Shown: piece after piece, positions 1 through 8,638 of the stretch
Layout of the letters: each line of letters opens with the position of its first letter
Position numbering within the stretch: position 1 is the stretch's first letter
Assembly: GCA_016717105.1 (NCBI GenBank)
Contig: JADKGF010000026.1
Location: 1-64,000, forward strand
DNA: 64,000 nt
Source of the DNA: Saprospiraceae bacterium
GTDB lineage: Bacteria > Bacteroidota > Bacteroidia > Chitinophagales > Saprospiraceae
Direction of reading: 5' to 3'
Program-made: the position numbers and the translations under genes
The notes under the pieces: generated by a model
Database searches by the model: none
What the model was told of the DNA's origin: nothing
Seen by the model: the letters and a program-made list of their open reading frames with translations, nothing else

Positions 1-542
1 GCATTGGCAACGATTTTCCAAATTCTTCTAGTTGTACCTGGCGTAGTACCAGGTGATGGTGCAACTGAATTAAAAGTTCTATGTGCCTGAATTTCAGATG
101 AACTCGCAAACCTATTTGTTGTCAAGTCACCAAAAACTACAGTAGAACCAGCTACACGTGGATCTCCATTCCAAATTTGAACATAAACTTCATTAAATGG
201 GGAAACTGCCCCAGTATATCCTGTTTGATATGCTAAAAACTCTAAAGAAGTAATGTTCCATTTAACACCAACAGGTAAATCAGCAATAGTAAAATCATCT
301 GCTAACCTAAATCCAGTTGTTCCTGCTAATTTTGAGCCATTGTAGCCTGCAGAAGTTGATGAATAGGTTAAATTTGGCGCATCGTAAGAAACTTCTGACC
401 ACTGATACCCAGCTACAGGATTTGACACTCCGCTTGCACTTGTAACGCCAGTTTTTATTGGCCCATTAATGTAGGGCTGCGCATATGTTGATATGCTACA
501 AAAAATGGCAATAATTAAAGTAAGTATATTATTTTGTTGCAT
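1..542 (-). CDS. secreted protein, C-terminus cut off by the window edge
   Basis: The frame is open from an ATG at 542 to the window edge, giving about 180 residues. It starts MQQNNILTLIIAIFC and runs through a hydrophobic stretch to an STYAQ-type signal peptidase site. The mature part begins with PYINGPIKTG and contains the segment EVYVQIWNGDP. This looks like the N-terminal beta-rich domain of an exported Bacteroidota protein. Such proteins usually end in a T9SS sorting domain, which would lie outside the window. It sits 15 bp downstream of the gene at 558-917 on the same strand and is probably co-transcribed with it. I do not recognise a named family, and function is unknown. Confidence 0.7.
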   Translation of the reverse strand, partial: MQQNNILTLIIAIFCSISTYAQPYINGPIKTGVTSASGVSNPVAGYQWSEVSYDAPNLTYSSTSAGYNGSKLAGTTGFRLADDFTIADLPVGVKWNITSLEFLAYQTGYTGAVSPFNEVYVQIWNGDPRVAGSTVVFGDLTTNRFASSSEIQAHRTFNSVAPSPGTTPGTTRRIWKIVAN

Positions 543-557
543 TATTACATGTTTTTG

Positions 558-917
558 TTATTGAAAAATATAGGTTAAATCTGTTCCTGCAAGCACTAAA
601 GATTCATCGTATTTTATTTTTTTGATGATGGTCTCAGCAGCTCTTTGTGCATACTTGTACTGATTGAACCTTGGCTCAGTTAAATCAACCAAGGAAATTT
701 CTTTAGAACCGTTCATATAATAAATATGAATGGAATAAGAAACAACACCAGCGTCTTTACTTTCTTTAATTAACGAAACAACATCAATATTCCTATAAGA
801 AATATCAACTGCTTGGGGAATCATATTGACTACAACTGGATTACTATTTTGTGCAAAACCAGAAATAGACCAAAATGTACTAATCAATAAAAACAGAATA
901 ATTTTAAAATAATTCAT
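558..917 (-). CDS. small secreted protein of unknown function
   Basis: A 119-residue protein starting MNYFKIILFLLISTFW with a clear signal peptide ending SGFAQ. The mature part is about 95 residues with alternating polar and hydrophobic strands and a lysine-rich stretch (ETIIKKIKYDES) near the C-terminus. It has no cysteines and no membrane segment after the signal. It precedes the exported protein at 1-542 with a 15-bp gap, suggesting a two-gene unit transcribed from the AT-rich region 918-1132. The family was not recognised. Confidence 0.7.
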   Translation of the reverse strand: MNYFKIILFLLISTFWSISGFAQNSNPVVVNMIPQAVDISYRNIDVVSLIKESKDAGVVSYSIHIYYMNGSKEISLVDLTEPRFNQYKYAQRAAETIIKKIKYDESLVLAGTDLTYIFQ

Positions 918-1132
918 GAGATTGAGTTTTGGTAAAAAAATTGTTCAAATTTGTAAAATACTCAAAATACTTTGAATATCTACATTCGAGTGCAAAGATA
1001 AAACAAATCTAAATTTTTATAATATTATATATAATTGTATATCAATAATATATATAACTGTTATTGACTATTAAAAAATGAATACTTATAATTTCTTAAT
1101 AATATGTTTTTCAACAATACAAAAAAATATTA

Positions 1133-1738
1133 TCAAACACCAATTATTTTATAAATTTCTTCAATAGACATTTGAATATTGACAAAATGTACCACATTAA
1201 ACCCAAGCTTTTCTGCAGCTTGTATATTTGCTGCGTTATCATCAATAAATAAAGTTTTATTTACATCTAGATCGTATCTTGAAATCATAAGTTTAAATAT
1301 CGCTGGATCAGGTTTTTTAAGCTTTTCTTCACCGGAAACCAATATTCCTTCAAACCAATGCAAAAATTCAAATCTATCTAAGGCAACAGGAAATGATTCT
1401 GCCGCCCAATTGGTCAATGCAAGTAAACGAAACTTTTCTGATGATTTTAACTGTCGCAATAGTTCGACTGTTTCTTCTATAGAACCTTTCAACATAGTGC
1501 CCCAACATCCATAATACATTTTTATTTCAGTTTCATAATGTGGATATTCAGCTATTAACAAATTTGTAGCTTCTTCAAAACTTCTGCCAGCATCCTGTTG
1601 TTCGTTCCAATGATTCGTACATATATTCGATAAAAAATATTCCATTGTATCTTCGGAAACAAACACATCTTTATATACGTATCGTGGATTCCAATCTACC
1701 AATACGCCACCTAAATCAAATACTATTGTATCTATCAT
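1133..1738 (-). CDS. HAD-superfamily hydrolase (YihX-like phosphatase)
   Basis: Haloacid dehalogenase-type phosphatase of about 201 residues. Motif I is FDLGGVLVD near the N-terminus, with Asp8 as the expected nucleophile. Motif II is the LLALTNWAAE region, the motif III lysine lies in GEEKLKKPDP, and motif IV is FIDDNAANIQAA. This arrangement matches the subfamily that includes E. coli YihX (glucose-1-phosphate phosphatase) and the soluble epoxide hydrolase N-domain; the actual substrate is not predictable. The ATG at 1738 overlaps the stop of the upstream DUF1080 gene as ATGA and has an AAGAAGG stretch just before it, so I prefer it to an in-frame TTG at 1753. The overlap implies translational coupling with that gene. 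Confidence 0.88.
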   Translation of the reverse strand: MIDTIVFDLGGVLVDWNPRYVYKDVFVSEDTMEYFLSNICTNHWNEQQDAGRSFEEATNLLIAEYPHYETEIKMYYGCWGTMLKGSIEETVELLRQLKSSEKFRLLALTNWAAESFPVALDRFEFLHWFEGILVSGEEKLKKPDPAIFKLMISRYDLDVNKTLFIDDNAANIQAAEKLGFNVVHFVNIQMSIEEIYKIIGV

Positions 1739-2475
1739 AACCTTCTTACCCAAATATTTCTAAAGCTTACTAAATCACCATGATCTTGTAAAATAAATGG
1801 AGCGCCACCATGAAGTACTTGTTTGGGAAAACCAATATATTCTGTAGTACCCACTATCTCAGTATTATTTTGGATCACAATACCATTATGGATGACAGTC
1901 ACATAGCCGGCTGATACTTTATAACCATTTAAATCAAAAACCGGTGCCTTATATATTATATCATAAGTATTCCAATCTCCCGTTTTTGCGCAAGCATTTG
2001 CCAAAGGTGGATGTTGTTTATAAACTGCGCCAGCTTGTCCATTATAGTAAGTCTCATTGTTATAATTATCTAAGATTTGGATTTCATATCTAGATTGTAG
2101 AAAAATACCACTATTACCTCTACCCTGTCCTTCGCCCTTAACTATTAGCGGACTTCGCCATTCGAGATGCAAGTGACAATCTTCAAATGAAGCTTTTGAA
2201 ATTATATCACCACTACCAGGCTTGACTGTAAGCACGCCTTTCTCAAATGTCCAATCTGTGGGCGTTCCGTCTTTTTTAATCCAATTTACCTGATCTTGAT
2301 TTAAAAGAATAATAGCATCAGAAGGTATATCCGATGATGATTTTAAGCTTTGAACGATAGTAGGCCGTCGTGACCAATCTTCAGTAGCTTTCGGATCTGT
2401 TGGTTCTGCTGATTGTGCTTTAGACACACCACAAAATATCATCATAAATAGTAAGAAAATCAAACACTTATGCAT
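1735..2475 (-). CDS. DUF1080 (3-keto-disaccharide hydrolase type) secreted protein
   Basis: A 246-residue exported protein with signal peptide MHKCLIFLLFMMIFCGVSKA. The mature part carries the DUF1080 fold (PF06439): LLNQDQVNWI near the start, LEWRSPL, the signature GRGNSGIFLQSRYEIQILD, GAVYKQHPP, and a C-terminal LVSFRNIWVRRL. This is a concanavalin-like beta sandwich widespread in Bacteroidota and Planctomycetes. Some members are reported to act on 3-keto-glycosides; here the role (glycan turnover in the periplasm or at the surface) is inferred from family only. It is coupled by a 4-bp overlap to the HAD phosphatase. A TAGTTTTG box at 2512-2505 on the minus strand may be its promoter -7 element. 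Confidence 0.88.
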   Translation of the reverse strand: MHKCLIFLLFMMIFCGVSKAQSAEPTDPKATEDWSRRPTIVQSLKSSSDIPSDAIILLNQDQVNWIKKDGTPTDWTFEKGVLTVKPGSGDIISKASFEDCHLHLEWRSPLIVKGEGQGRGNSGIFLQSRYEIQILDNYNNETYYNGQAGAVYKQHPPLANACAKTGDWNTYDIIYKAPVFDLNGYKVSAGYVTVIHNGIVIQNNTEIVGTTEYIGFPKQVLHGGAPFILQDHGDLVSFRNIWVRRL

Positions 2476-2577
2476 TTCACTGGTTTTAGAATTGGAAATA
2501 ATGGCAAAACTAATAGAAATCAGATTGAAATAATAATTAATTTTGCCCTAGTTTTTATAATCTAAATTAATTTAATC

Positions 2578-3081
2578 ATGAATATTAAGTTTCTCTCGTT
2601 TGTAGCCTTCATCTTTTTTCTTTCTTGTTCTTCAAAAAAAGAAAGTAATGTACAAACTACTACAGAAGTGACACCTGCACCTGCCAACGTTGAAACACCT
2701 CAAACACCATCTGGTGATGACATAAAATCATTGACATCATTTGTCGGTAAAAAACCTTCAGAAGCTCAAATATTTGACAAATTTGACTTTACAAAAAGAT
2801 TTGAAAAATTGATGGGTGAACATTACGGCGAATTTAAATCGGATTGGAATCAAGAAACGCCCATCATGAAAGACGGCGAAATTTTATATTTCGTAGGATG
2901 TAAAGCAAATGCTTGCCGCGAAAACAAGTTTTTTGTGATGATCGATATGATAACCAATAATATTAATGTTATCCACCTAAAGGATGGAAGACCTGTTAGT
3001 CACGAAGAAAGCGCAGTAATAGGCATGTCTGAGAAAATCGCGGAAGATTTTGAGAAGACAAGATCTTCTGATGGTTTATAA
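2578..3081 (+). CDS. lipoprotein of unknown function
   Basis: A 167-residue protein with a lipoprotein signal: MNIKFLSFVAFIFFLSCSS, lipobox LSC with Cys17. A Thr/Pro-rich linker follows (residues 25-48), then a small globular domain containing a C..NAC pair (VGCKANACRENKFFVMID). The GCKANAC segment and its surrounding strands could form a disulfide-stabilised sheet. It stands alone between divergent and convergent neighbours. I do not recognise a family. Confidence 0.75.
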   Translation: MNIKFLSFVAFIFFLSCSSKKESNVQTTTEVTPAPANVETPQTPSGDDIKSLTSFVGKKPSEAQIFDKFDFTKRFEKLMGEHYGEFKSDWNQETPIMKDGEILYFVGCKANACRENKFFVMIDMITNNINVIHLKDGRPVSHEESAVIGMSEKIAEDFEKTRSSDGL

Positions 3082-3164
3082 TTTAAAAGCCTATAATTTA
3101 TAAGCAAATTCTAAATATTCCAAGGTTGATCATCGTGAGATAATGAGACAACACCGAGTCATAC

Positions 3165-4109
3165 TTAGCTTGGCGTAACTACGGTTTTGAAGTATTCGTA
3201 CGTACGTTGCAAACCTTCAGCTCGATCAACCTTCGGCGCCCAGCCTAAGATATTTTTGGCTCTTGTGATATCAGGTTGCCTTTGTTTAGGATCATCGACA
3301 GGCAATGGGTTGTATATAATGTGTGCTTTCGGATTATTGACCAATGCCAAAACCTCATGAGCAAATTGCATGATGGTGATCTCTGATGGGTTTCCGACAT
3401 TGACCGGCATATGATAATCACTCAATAACAATCTATAGATACCTTCGACCAAATCATCAACATAGCAAAATGATCGCGTCTGATTGCCTTCACCAAAAAC
3501 GGTAAGACCTTCTCCTCTAATGGCTTGGGAGAAAAAAGCTGGTAGTACTCGTCCATCTTCGACGCGCATCCTAGGACCATAAGTATTGAAAATACGGACT
3601 ATCCTTGTTTCTAGTCCGTGAAAGGTATGGTATGCCATTGTTATTGCTTCCTGAAAACGTTTTGCCTCATCATACACGCCGCGTGGCCCTATTGGATTTA
3701 CATTGCCCCAATAATCTTCTTGTTGCGGATGTACCAAAGGGTCACCATACACTTCTGACGTAGAAGCTATTAGTATCCTCGCATTTTTTGACTTGGCAAG
3801 TCCTAAAAGATTATGGGTGCCCAGGGAACCAACTTTTAAGGTCTGAATAGGCATTTTTAAATAATCAATCGGGCTTGCAGGAGATGCAAAATGCAAAATG
3901 TAATCCAACTGACCAGGCACATGAACGAATTTGGATACATCATGATGATAATATTCAAAATTTTTCAATGGAAACAAATGCTCGATATTGGCAATATTTC
4001 CTGTAATCAAATTATCCATACCAATGACGTGGTATCCTTCTTTGATAAAACGATCACACAAATGTGACCCAATAAAACCAGCTGCACCGGTGATCAATAC
4101 TTTTTTCAA
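3165..4109 (-). CDS. UDP-glucuronate decarboxylase (UDP-xylose synthase), SDR family
   Basis: A 314-residue extended SDR enzyme. The NAD-binding motif GAAGFIGSH lies at residues 8-16, the STSEVYGDP catalytic serine segment at about 117-125, and YDEAK with catalytic Tyr146 and Lys150 follows. The NPIGPRGVYDEAKRFQEA context and the HPQQEDYWGNVNPIG insertion are typical of UXS, which oxidises and decarboxylates UDP-glucuronate to UDP-xylose for glycan synthesis in the cytosol. Length is normal for bacterial UXS. It is monocistronic, divergent from the sphingolipid operon, with a good Bacteroidota promoter about 40 bp upstream. A related dTDP-glucose dehydratase activity is less likely. Confidence 0.92.
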   Translation of the reverse strand: MKKVLITGAAGFIGSHLCDRFIKEGYHVIGMDNLITGNIANIEHLFPLKNFEYYHHDVSKFVHVPGQLDYILHFASPASPIDYLKMPIQTLKVGSLGTHNLLGLAKSKNARILIASTSEVYGDPLVHPQQEDYWGNVNPIGPRGVYDEAKRFQEAITMAYHTFHGLETRIVRIFNTYGPRMRVEDGRVLPAFFSQAIRGEGLTVFGEGNQTRSFCYVDDLVEGIYRLLLSDYHMPVNVGNPSEITIMQFAHEVLALVNNPKAHIIYNPLPVDDPKQRQPDITRAKNILGWAPKVDRAEGLQRTYEYFKTVVTPS

Positions 4110-4147
4110 AATATATTTATATTTAATTTGAAATCAAAAATATGGTT

Positions 4148-4176
4148 CAAAGGTAGTTAAAAATGTCAAAGACAAA
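4148..4176 (-). promoter_or_regulatory. Bacteroidota-type promoter of the UXS gene
   Basis: Read on the minus strand: TTTG (4176-4173), 17 bp, then TACCTTTG (4155-4148). This matches the -33 TTTG and -7 TAnnTTTG consensus of the Bacteroidota housekeeping sigma factor. Transcription would begin about 30-35 bp before the ATG at 4109. Confidence 0.5.
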
Positions 4177-4312
4177 AGCGCGGAATTAGAAATCATTTTT
4201 GCGGTTTTAAAATATTTTCAAAAAAAATTCAAGCTTAGATTCGGGCAAAACCAAAGTTTGTAACGATATTTGCGAATTGTATCAGCTTCTAATTGTTAAT
4301 ATTTTATTATTT

Positions 4313-5545
4313 ATGTCAACAAGTCAACACAATATGTCCCCTTTCAAACAAAAAATGTCTGCTTATAATCTACCCCAACAATTGCAGGGAATGGGACTTT
4401 ATCCATTTTTCAGAACTATAGAATCAGAGCAAGACACCGTTGTCAAAATCGATGGTAAAGATATTTTAATGTTCGGATCCAATAGTTACCTTGGACTGAC
4501 AAATCATCCAATTCTCAAAGAAGCATCTATCAAAGCAATTGAAAAATACGGTTCAGGCTGTGCAGGATCCAGATTTTTGAATGGTACACTAGATATACAT
4601 TTGGAATTGGAAGAAAAACTAGCAAACTATGTCGGAAAACCAGGAGCACTTGTTTTTAGTACAGGATTTCAGGTAAACCTAGGTGTAATATCATCTATAC
4701 CTGGAAGACACGATTACATCATCATGGATGACTTGGATCATGCATGTATTATAGATGGTGCCAGATTATCCTTTGCCAAAACATTGAAATATGCACATAA
4801 TGACATGGATGCATTAGAAAAAGTGCTTTCCAGATGTGAATATGACAAAATCAAATTAATTGCAATTGACGGCGTGTTTAGTATGGAAGGAGACATTGCC
4901 AATCTGCCAAAGATTGTTGAACTTGCCGAAAAATACAATGCTTCTATCATGGTGGATGATGCACATGGACTCGGTGTGTTGGGACAAAATGGTAGCGGAA
5001 CATCAAACCACTTCGGTCTCACAGACAAGGTGGATCTCATCATGGGTACATTTAGTAAGTCGCTAGCTTCTATTGGTGGGTTTATAGCTGCAGATTTGGA
5101 CACAATAAATTATCTTAAACATAATGCCCGATCACTGATATTTAGTGCCAGTATCGCACCTGCAAATGCTGCTAGTGTTATTGCTGCAGTAGATCTTATC
5201 CAAAAAGAACCCGAAAGAATACAAAGACTATGGGATAATACACATTACGCCATGGCTGCACTCAAAAAAGCAGGATTTGACACTGGACATTCGGTAACGC
5301 CTATCATTCCTATCTTGATAAGGGACGATTACAAAACGTTCCAATTAACTAAGATCGCACTAGAAAGAGGAATATTTGTCAATCCAGTTGTTTCTCCTGC
5401 CGTACCAAGTACTTCATCATTGATTAGATACTCGCTGATGGCGACACATACGACAGCTCAAATAGATGAGTCCGTGGCCGTATTATCTCAAATAGCCACT
5501 GAAATAGGTGTTTTTGACCAGCAAGAATCAACAGTGCATAAATGA
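4313..5545 (+). CDS. spt: serine palmitoyltransferase-like PLP enzyme (first step of sphingolipid synthesis)
   Basis: Alpha-oxoamine synthase of about 410 residues. It joins serine and an acyl-CoA/ACP to give 3-ketosphinganine in the cytosol. Seen: FGSNSYLGL near the N-terminus, GSGCAGSRFLNGT, DDLDHACIIDGARLS, MVDDAHGLGVLG with the PLP-ring aspartate, and GTFSKSLASIGG with the Schiff-base Lys249. Homologous 2-amino-3-ketobutyrate and 8-amino-7-oxononanoate synthases share these motifs. The SPT call rests on the LPQQLQGMGLYPFFRTIES N-terminus, usual in Bacteroidota SPT, and on the downstream genes. The ATG at 4313 is preferred over an upstream TTG at 4277; a later ATG at 4334 is also possible. 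It is first of six close plus-strand genes. Confidence 0.87.
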   Translation: MSTSQHNMSPFKQKMSAYNLPQQLQGMGLYPFFRTIESEQDTVVKIDGKDILMFGSNSYLGLTNHPILKEASIKAIEKYGSGCAGSRFLNGTLDIHLELEEKLANYVGKPGALVFSTGFQVNLGVISSIPGRHDYIIMDDLDHACIIDGARLSFAKTLKYAHNDMDALEKVLSRCEYDKIKLIAIDGVFSMEGDIANLPKIVELAEKYNASIMVDDAHGLGVLGQNGSGTSNHFGLTDKVDLIMGTFSKSLASIGGFIAADLDTINYLKHNARSLIFSASIAPANAASVIAAVDLIQKEPERIQRLWDNTHYAMAALKKAGFDTGHSVTPIIPILIRDDYKTFQLTKIALERGIFVNPVVSPAVPSTSSLIRYSLMATHTTAQIDESVAVLSQIATEIGVFDQQESTVHK

Positions 5546-5601
5546 TAAACATTAGGTACAAAAGATTTCAAGAATAATGATTACTAAAAACCAACAATAA
5601 A

Positions 5602-6726
5602 ATGGCAGTTACAATCAGGGAAGTAAGTTTTGATAATGGAATCGCTGATTTCATCAATTTTCCACATGATTTGTATGAAGGTGATCCGAATTATGTACCT
5701 GAAATATTTATCGGCCAGAAAGACATGATGAATCCGGCTAAATATCCTTTTCACAAATATGGAAAGGTAAAATATTATTTGGCGGTAAAAAATGGTAAAA
5801 CTGTAGGCAGGATAGCAGCAATTCAAAATTCAAATTATAATAATCATCATCATTGTAAAGTTGGATTTTTTGGATTTTTTGATTTTGCACAAGACCAAGA
5901 AGTTGTAAATGCATTGCTAGATAAAGCCAAACAATACGCTGTAGAAAATGGCAACGAATATCTGATGGGTCCGACCAATTTCACAACAAATGAGACAGCA
6001 GGTACCTTGGTTGATGGGTTTCATGAGCCACCGAAAATAATGATGACTTATAACAAACCATATTATGACCAACTCATTCAACATTATGGGCTGAAAAAAG
6101 AAATGGATTTATATGCTTACATGATTTATGGGGATAAGGCATCAGAAAAATCAATTAGAATCGCTGATGCAGTTGAATCCAGACTGAAAGCTAAGGGCAT
6201 AACTATCAGAAATGTAAATGTAAAAGACATCAACAACGAAGCAAAAAGAATCCAGAAAGTATATAATGATGCTTGGGAAGAAAACTGGGGCTTCGTGCCA
6301 TTTACGGATGCTGAATTTGAATATCTCAAAAACGATCTGAAGATGTTGCTTGATCCAGCTTTTGCATACATTGCAGAGAAAGATGGCGTACCTATAGGTT
6401 TTGGGATTACCTTGCCCAATATCAATGAAATCCTTATAAAAAACAAAAGAGGTCGATTGTTTCCTTTCGGAATTTTCAGATTACTATTTGGTAAAAAGAA
6501 AACAAAAACGGTTCGTGTTTTGGCTTTGGGCGTCGTAGAACAATATCGAAAAATGGGTATAGAAGCGGTCTTTTTCGCTAAAAATATTCAAGAGACCAAA
6601 AGACGTGGACTTGTAGGTGGAGAAGCATCTTGGGTATTGGAAAACAATGAACCCATGAAGGCTGCTGCCGAACACCTCAATGGTGAGCGATATAAGACTT
6701 ATCGTTTATACAAAATGCCTGTATAA
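5602..6726 (+). CDS. YghO/bCerS-like GNAT-fold acyltransferase (candidate bacterial ceramide synthase)
   Basis: A 374-residue protein with the features of the YghO/bCerS family: NFPHDLYEGDPNYVPE, NPAKYPFHKYGKVKYYLA, VGRIAAIQN, GFFGFFDF, YLMGPTNFTTNETAG, DGFHEPPKIMMTYN and PYYDQLIQHYGLKKEMDLYAY. A second GNAT-like half carries FGITLPNINE and VRVLALGVVEQYRKMG. In Caulobacter the family member bCerS N-acylates the sphingoid base. Here it lies 56 bp after spt and 7 bp before an SDR gene, which strongly suggests the same step. The substrate is inferred, not shown. It has no signal peptide and no membrane helix, so it is probably a cytosolic or peripheral membrane protein. Confidence 0.82.
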   Translation: MAVTIREVSFDNGIADFINFPHDLYEGDPNYVPEIFIGQKDMMNPAKYPFHKYGKVKYYLAVKNGKTVGRIAAIQNSNYNNHHHCKVGFFGFFDFAQDQEVVNALLDKAKQYAVENGNEYLMGPTNFTTNETAGTLVDGFHEPPKIMMTYNKPYYDQLIQHYGLKKEMDLYAYMIYGDKASEKSIRIADAVESRLKAKGITIRNVNVKDINNEAKRIQKVYNDAWEENWGFVPFTDAEFEYLKNDLKMLLDPAFAYIAEKDGVPIGFGITLPNINEILIKNKRGRLFPFGIFRLLFGKKKTKTVRVLALGVVEQYRKMGIEAVFFAKNIQETKRRGLVGGEASWVLENNEPMKAAAEHLNGERYKTYRLYKMPV

Positions 6727-6733
6727 GACAATA

Positions 6734-7726
6734 ATGCAAGAAAAAATTCTAATAACTGGGGCTAATGGATTTATAGGTGGGTATTTGGTGGACGAAGCCA
6801 TTAGTCAAGGTTTAGATGTATTTGCAGGAGTTCGTAAAGAGAGCAATCACGTTTCATTAAAAGAAAAAAAATTGCAGGTCATTTATATAGATTTTGATGA
6901 TGAAGCTTCCTTGGTCGATCTGATGCAAAATTATAAATTCGACTATATTATCCATAATGCGGGCATTACAAAGTCACCAGATAAAAATCAATTTCACGAA
7001 GTAAATGTCAACTTGCTAGTCAAGCTTACAAAAGCAATACAAAAATCTGGTGTTACCTTAAGAAAGTTTGTTTATATAAGCAGTCTGGCAGCATATGGCC
7101 CAGCGGATCATCAGCCCGGCAAAACCATCGCGGAAGATTCTATACCGAAACCAGTGACTGAATATGGAAGGAGTAAATTGGCCGCAGAGCGATATCTCAA
7201 AGAAAAAACTCAATTGCCCTACATTATCATCCGTCCTACCGCAGTATATGGACCTAAAGATAAGGAATTTCTCAGTGTTTTTCAGATGGTAATGAATAGA
7301 ATAAATCTACAACCCGGTCTTAAAACACAATATTTGACCCTTATTTTTATAAAAGATCTGGCAGGTGTGATCCTAAAAGCTACCCTTTCGCCTTACACTA
7401 AAACCGCTTATTTTATCAATGACGGATCATTGTATAGTTCCGACCATTTTGTACGCATTATCAAACGAACTTTAAATAAAAAGACGTTGAATATCAAGGT
7501 TCCTTTATTCTTGGTAAAAATTATAACGTTCATCATGGAGAATTTTTCGAAACTTATCGGCGAATATTCTATACTTAATACTGACAAAGTGCATGAATTG
7601 GAAGCCAGATACTGGAATTGTGATGCATCAAAGGTATCTACTGAGCTAAATTACGCTATCCAATATACGCTCGAAGAAGGCGTAAAAGAAACCGCTGACT
7701 GGTATCAGACTCATAAGTGGATTTGA
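6734..7726 (+). CDS. NAD(P)-dependent SDR/epimerase-family protein, candidate ceramide (3-keto) reductase
   Basis: A 330-residue extended SDR: MQEKILITGANGFIGGYLVD with the GxxGxxG dinucleotide site, YIIHNAG, YISSLAAYGPA, and YGRSKLAAERYL holding the catalytic Tyr and Lys. It ends TADWYQTHKWI, a common epimerase-type C-terminus. In Caulobacter, CerR, an SDR of this kind, reduces the 3-keto group during ceramide synthesis and is encoded near spt; the same role is inferred here from position. I chose the ATG at 6734, 7 bp after the previous stop, rather than an upstream in-frame ATG at 6680 inside the previous gene. A sugar-nucleotide epimerase remains the alternative. Confidence 0.82.
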   Translation: MQEKILITGANGFIGGYLVDEAISQGLDVFAGVRKESNHVSLKEKKLQVIYIDFDDEASLVDLMQNYKFDYIIHNAGITKSPDKNQFHEVNVNLLVKLTKAIQKSGVTLRKFVYISSLAAYGPADHQPGKTIAEDSIPKPVTEYGRSKLAAERYLKEKTQLPYIIIRPTAVYGPKDKEFLSVFQMVMNRINLQPGLKTQYLTLIFIKDLAGVILKATLSPYTKTAYFINDGSLYSSDHFVRIIKRTLNKKTLNIKVPLFLVKIITFIMENFSKLIGEYSILNTDKVHELEARYWNCDASKVSTELNYAIQYTLEEGVKETADWYQTHKWI

Positions 7727-7738
7727 AATAATGCAGAC

Positions 7739-8629
7739 ATGGATCAATTAAACAAGAAAAGGATTCTTTTTGTCACTAACCCATTTAGTGGTGCCAAATC
7801 AAAAGACCATCTTCGTCAAACCATAGAAACTTATCTCGATCATGCTGTATTTGAATACGACATTCAATACACAGAATATCCCAGTCATGCCACTACCATT
7901 GCATCTGATGCTGCCTCCAATGGACTCTTTGCTGTGATAGCCGTAGGTGGCGACGGTACCATCAATGAAGTAGCCAAAGGACTTGTACACACCAAAACAG
8001 CTCTCGGCATCGTACCTTTTGGTTCAGGAAATGGATTTTCTTATCATTTAGGTATCAAAAGAGACATCGTAGCCGCTATTCAAGTTCTCAATGAAGCTCA
8101 TGCGGCACCCATAGATACAGGCAGTGCCAATGATCACTTCTTTGTGAATATTGCAGGACTAGGCCTAGATGCAACCGTAGCATATAAGACAAAATTAAAT
8201 ACCAAAAGGGGATTTTATCCCTACTTCATCAATACATTAAAAGAAAGTACGGGATTTAAATTCTTGCGCCTTGAAATAAAAACCGATGAAAAAACGTGGG
8301 AAGACGAATATGCCATGGCTGTAATTGCTAATGGATCAGTGTATGGTTATGATTTTGCCGTAGCACCAGAGGCACATCTAGATGATGGGGCATTTGATAT
8401 TCTATTGGTCAAAAAAACCCATATATTCAAGTACTTTCTATTGGTACCTAGGATGTTAAATAAGAGTTTTCACAAAAGTTCATTGGTCGTCTATTTCAAA
8501 ACCAATAATATAAGTATTACCAATAAATCTAAAGGGTATTTTCATGTTGATGGCGAAGGCTTCGAAGCACCAGAAACGATCTCCTTTGTAAACCATCCCA
8601 AATCCTTGCTTCTCTTACAGAAAAAATAA
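7739..8629 (+). CDS. diacylglycerol-kinase family lipid kinase (candidate ceramide/sphingosine kinase)
   Basis: A 296-residue DAGK-catalytic protein (YegS/BmrU type). Seen: LFVTNPFSGAKSKD at the N-terminus, AVGGDGTINEVAKGL (GGDGT, residues 70-74), GIVPFGSGNGFSYHLGI, then the C-terminal beta sandwich with PEAHLDDGAFDILLV and YFHVDGEGFEAP. The family phosphorylates lipid hydroxyls with ATP at the inner membrane face. Sitting 12 bp after a probable ceramide reductase, it most likely acts on a ceramide or sphingoid base, as the DAGK-type ceramide kinase does in Caulobacter. The substrate is an inference; diacylglycerol or undecaprenol are alternatives. Confidence 0.87.
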   Translation: MDQLNKKRILFVTNPFSGAKSKDHLRQTIETYLDHAVFEYDIQYTEYPSHATTIASDAASNGLFAVIAVGGDGTINEVAKGLVHTKTALGIVPFGSGNGFSYHLGIKRDIVAAIQVLNEAHAAPIDTGSANDHFFVNIAGLGLDATVAYKTKLNTKRGFYPYFINTLKESTGFKFLRLEIKTDEKTWEDEYAMAVIANGSVYGYDFAVAPEAHLDDGAFDILLVKKTHIFKYFLLVPRMLNKSFHKSSLVVYFKTNNISITNKSKGYFHVDGEGFEAPETISFVNHPKSLLLLQKK

Positions 8630-8638
8630 AAAAAATCA

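Noticed and set aside
4277..4312. Longer N-terminus of the serine palmitoyltransferase from a TTG
   Set aside because: Adds hydrophobic residues not expected for this soluble family; ATG at 4313 or 4334 fits better.
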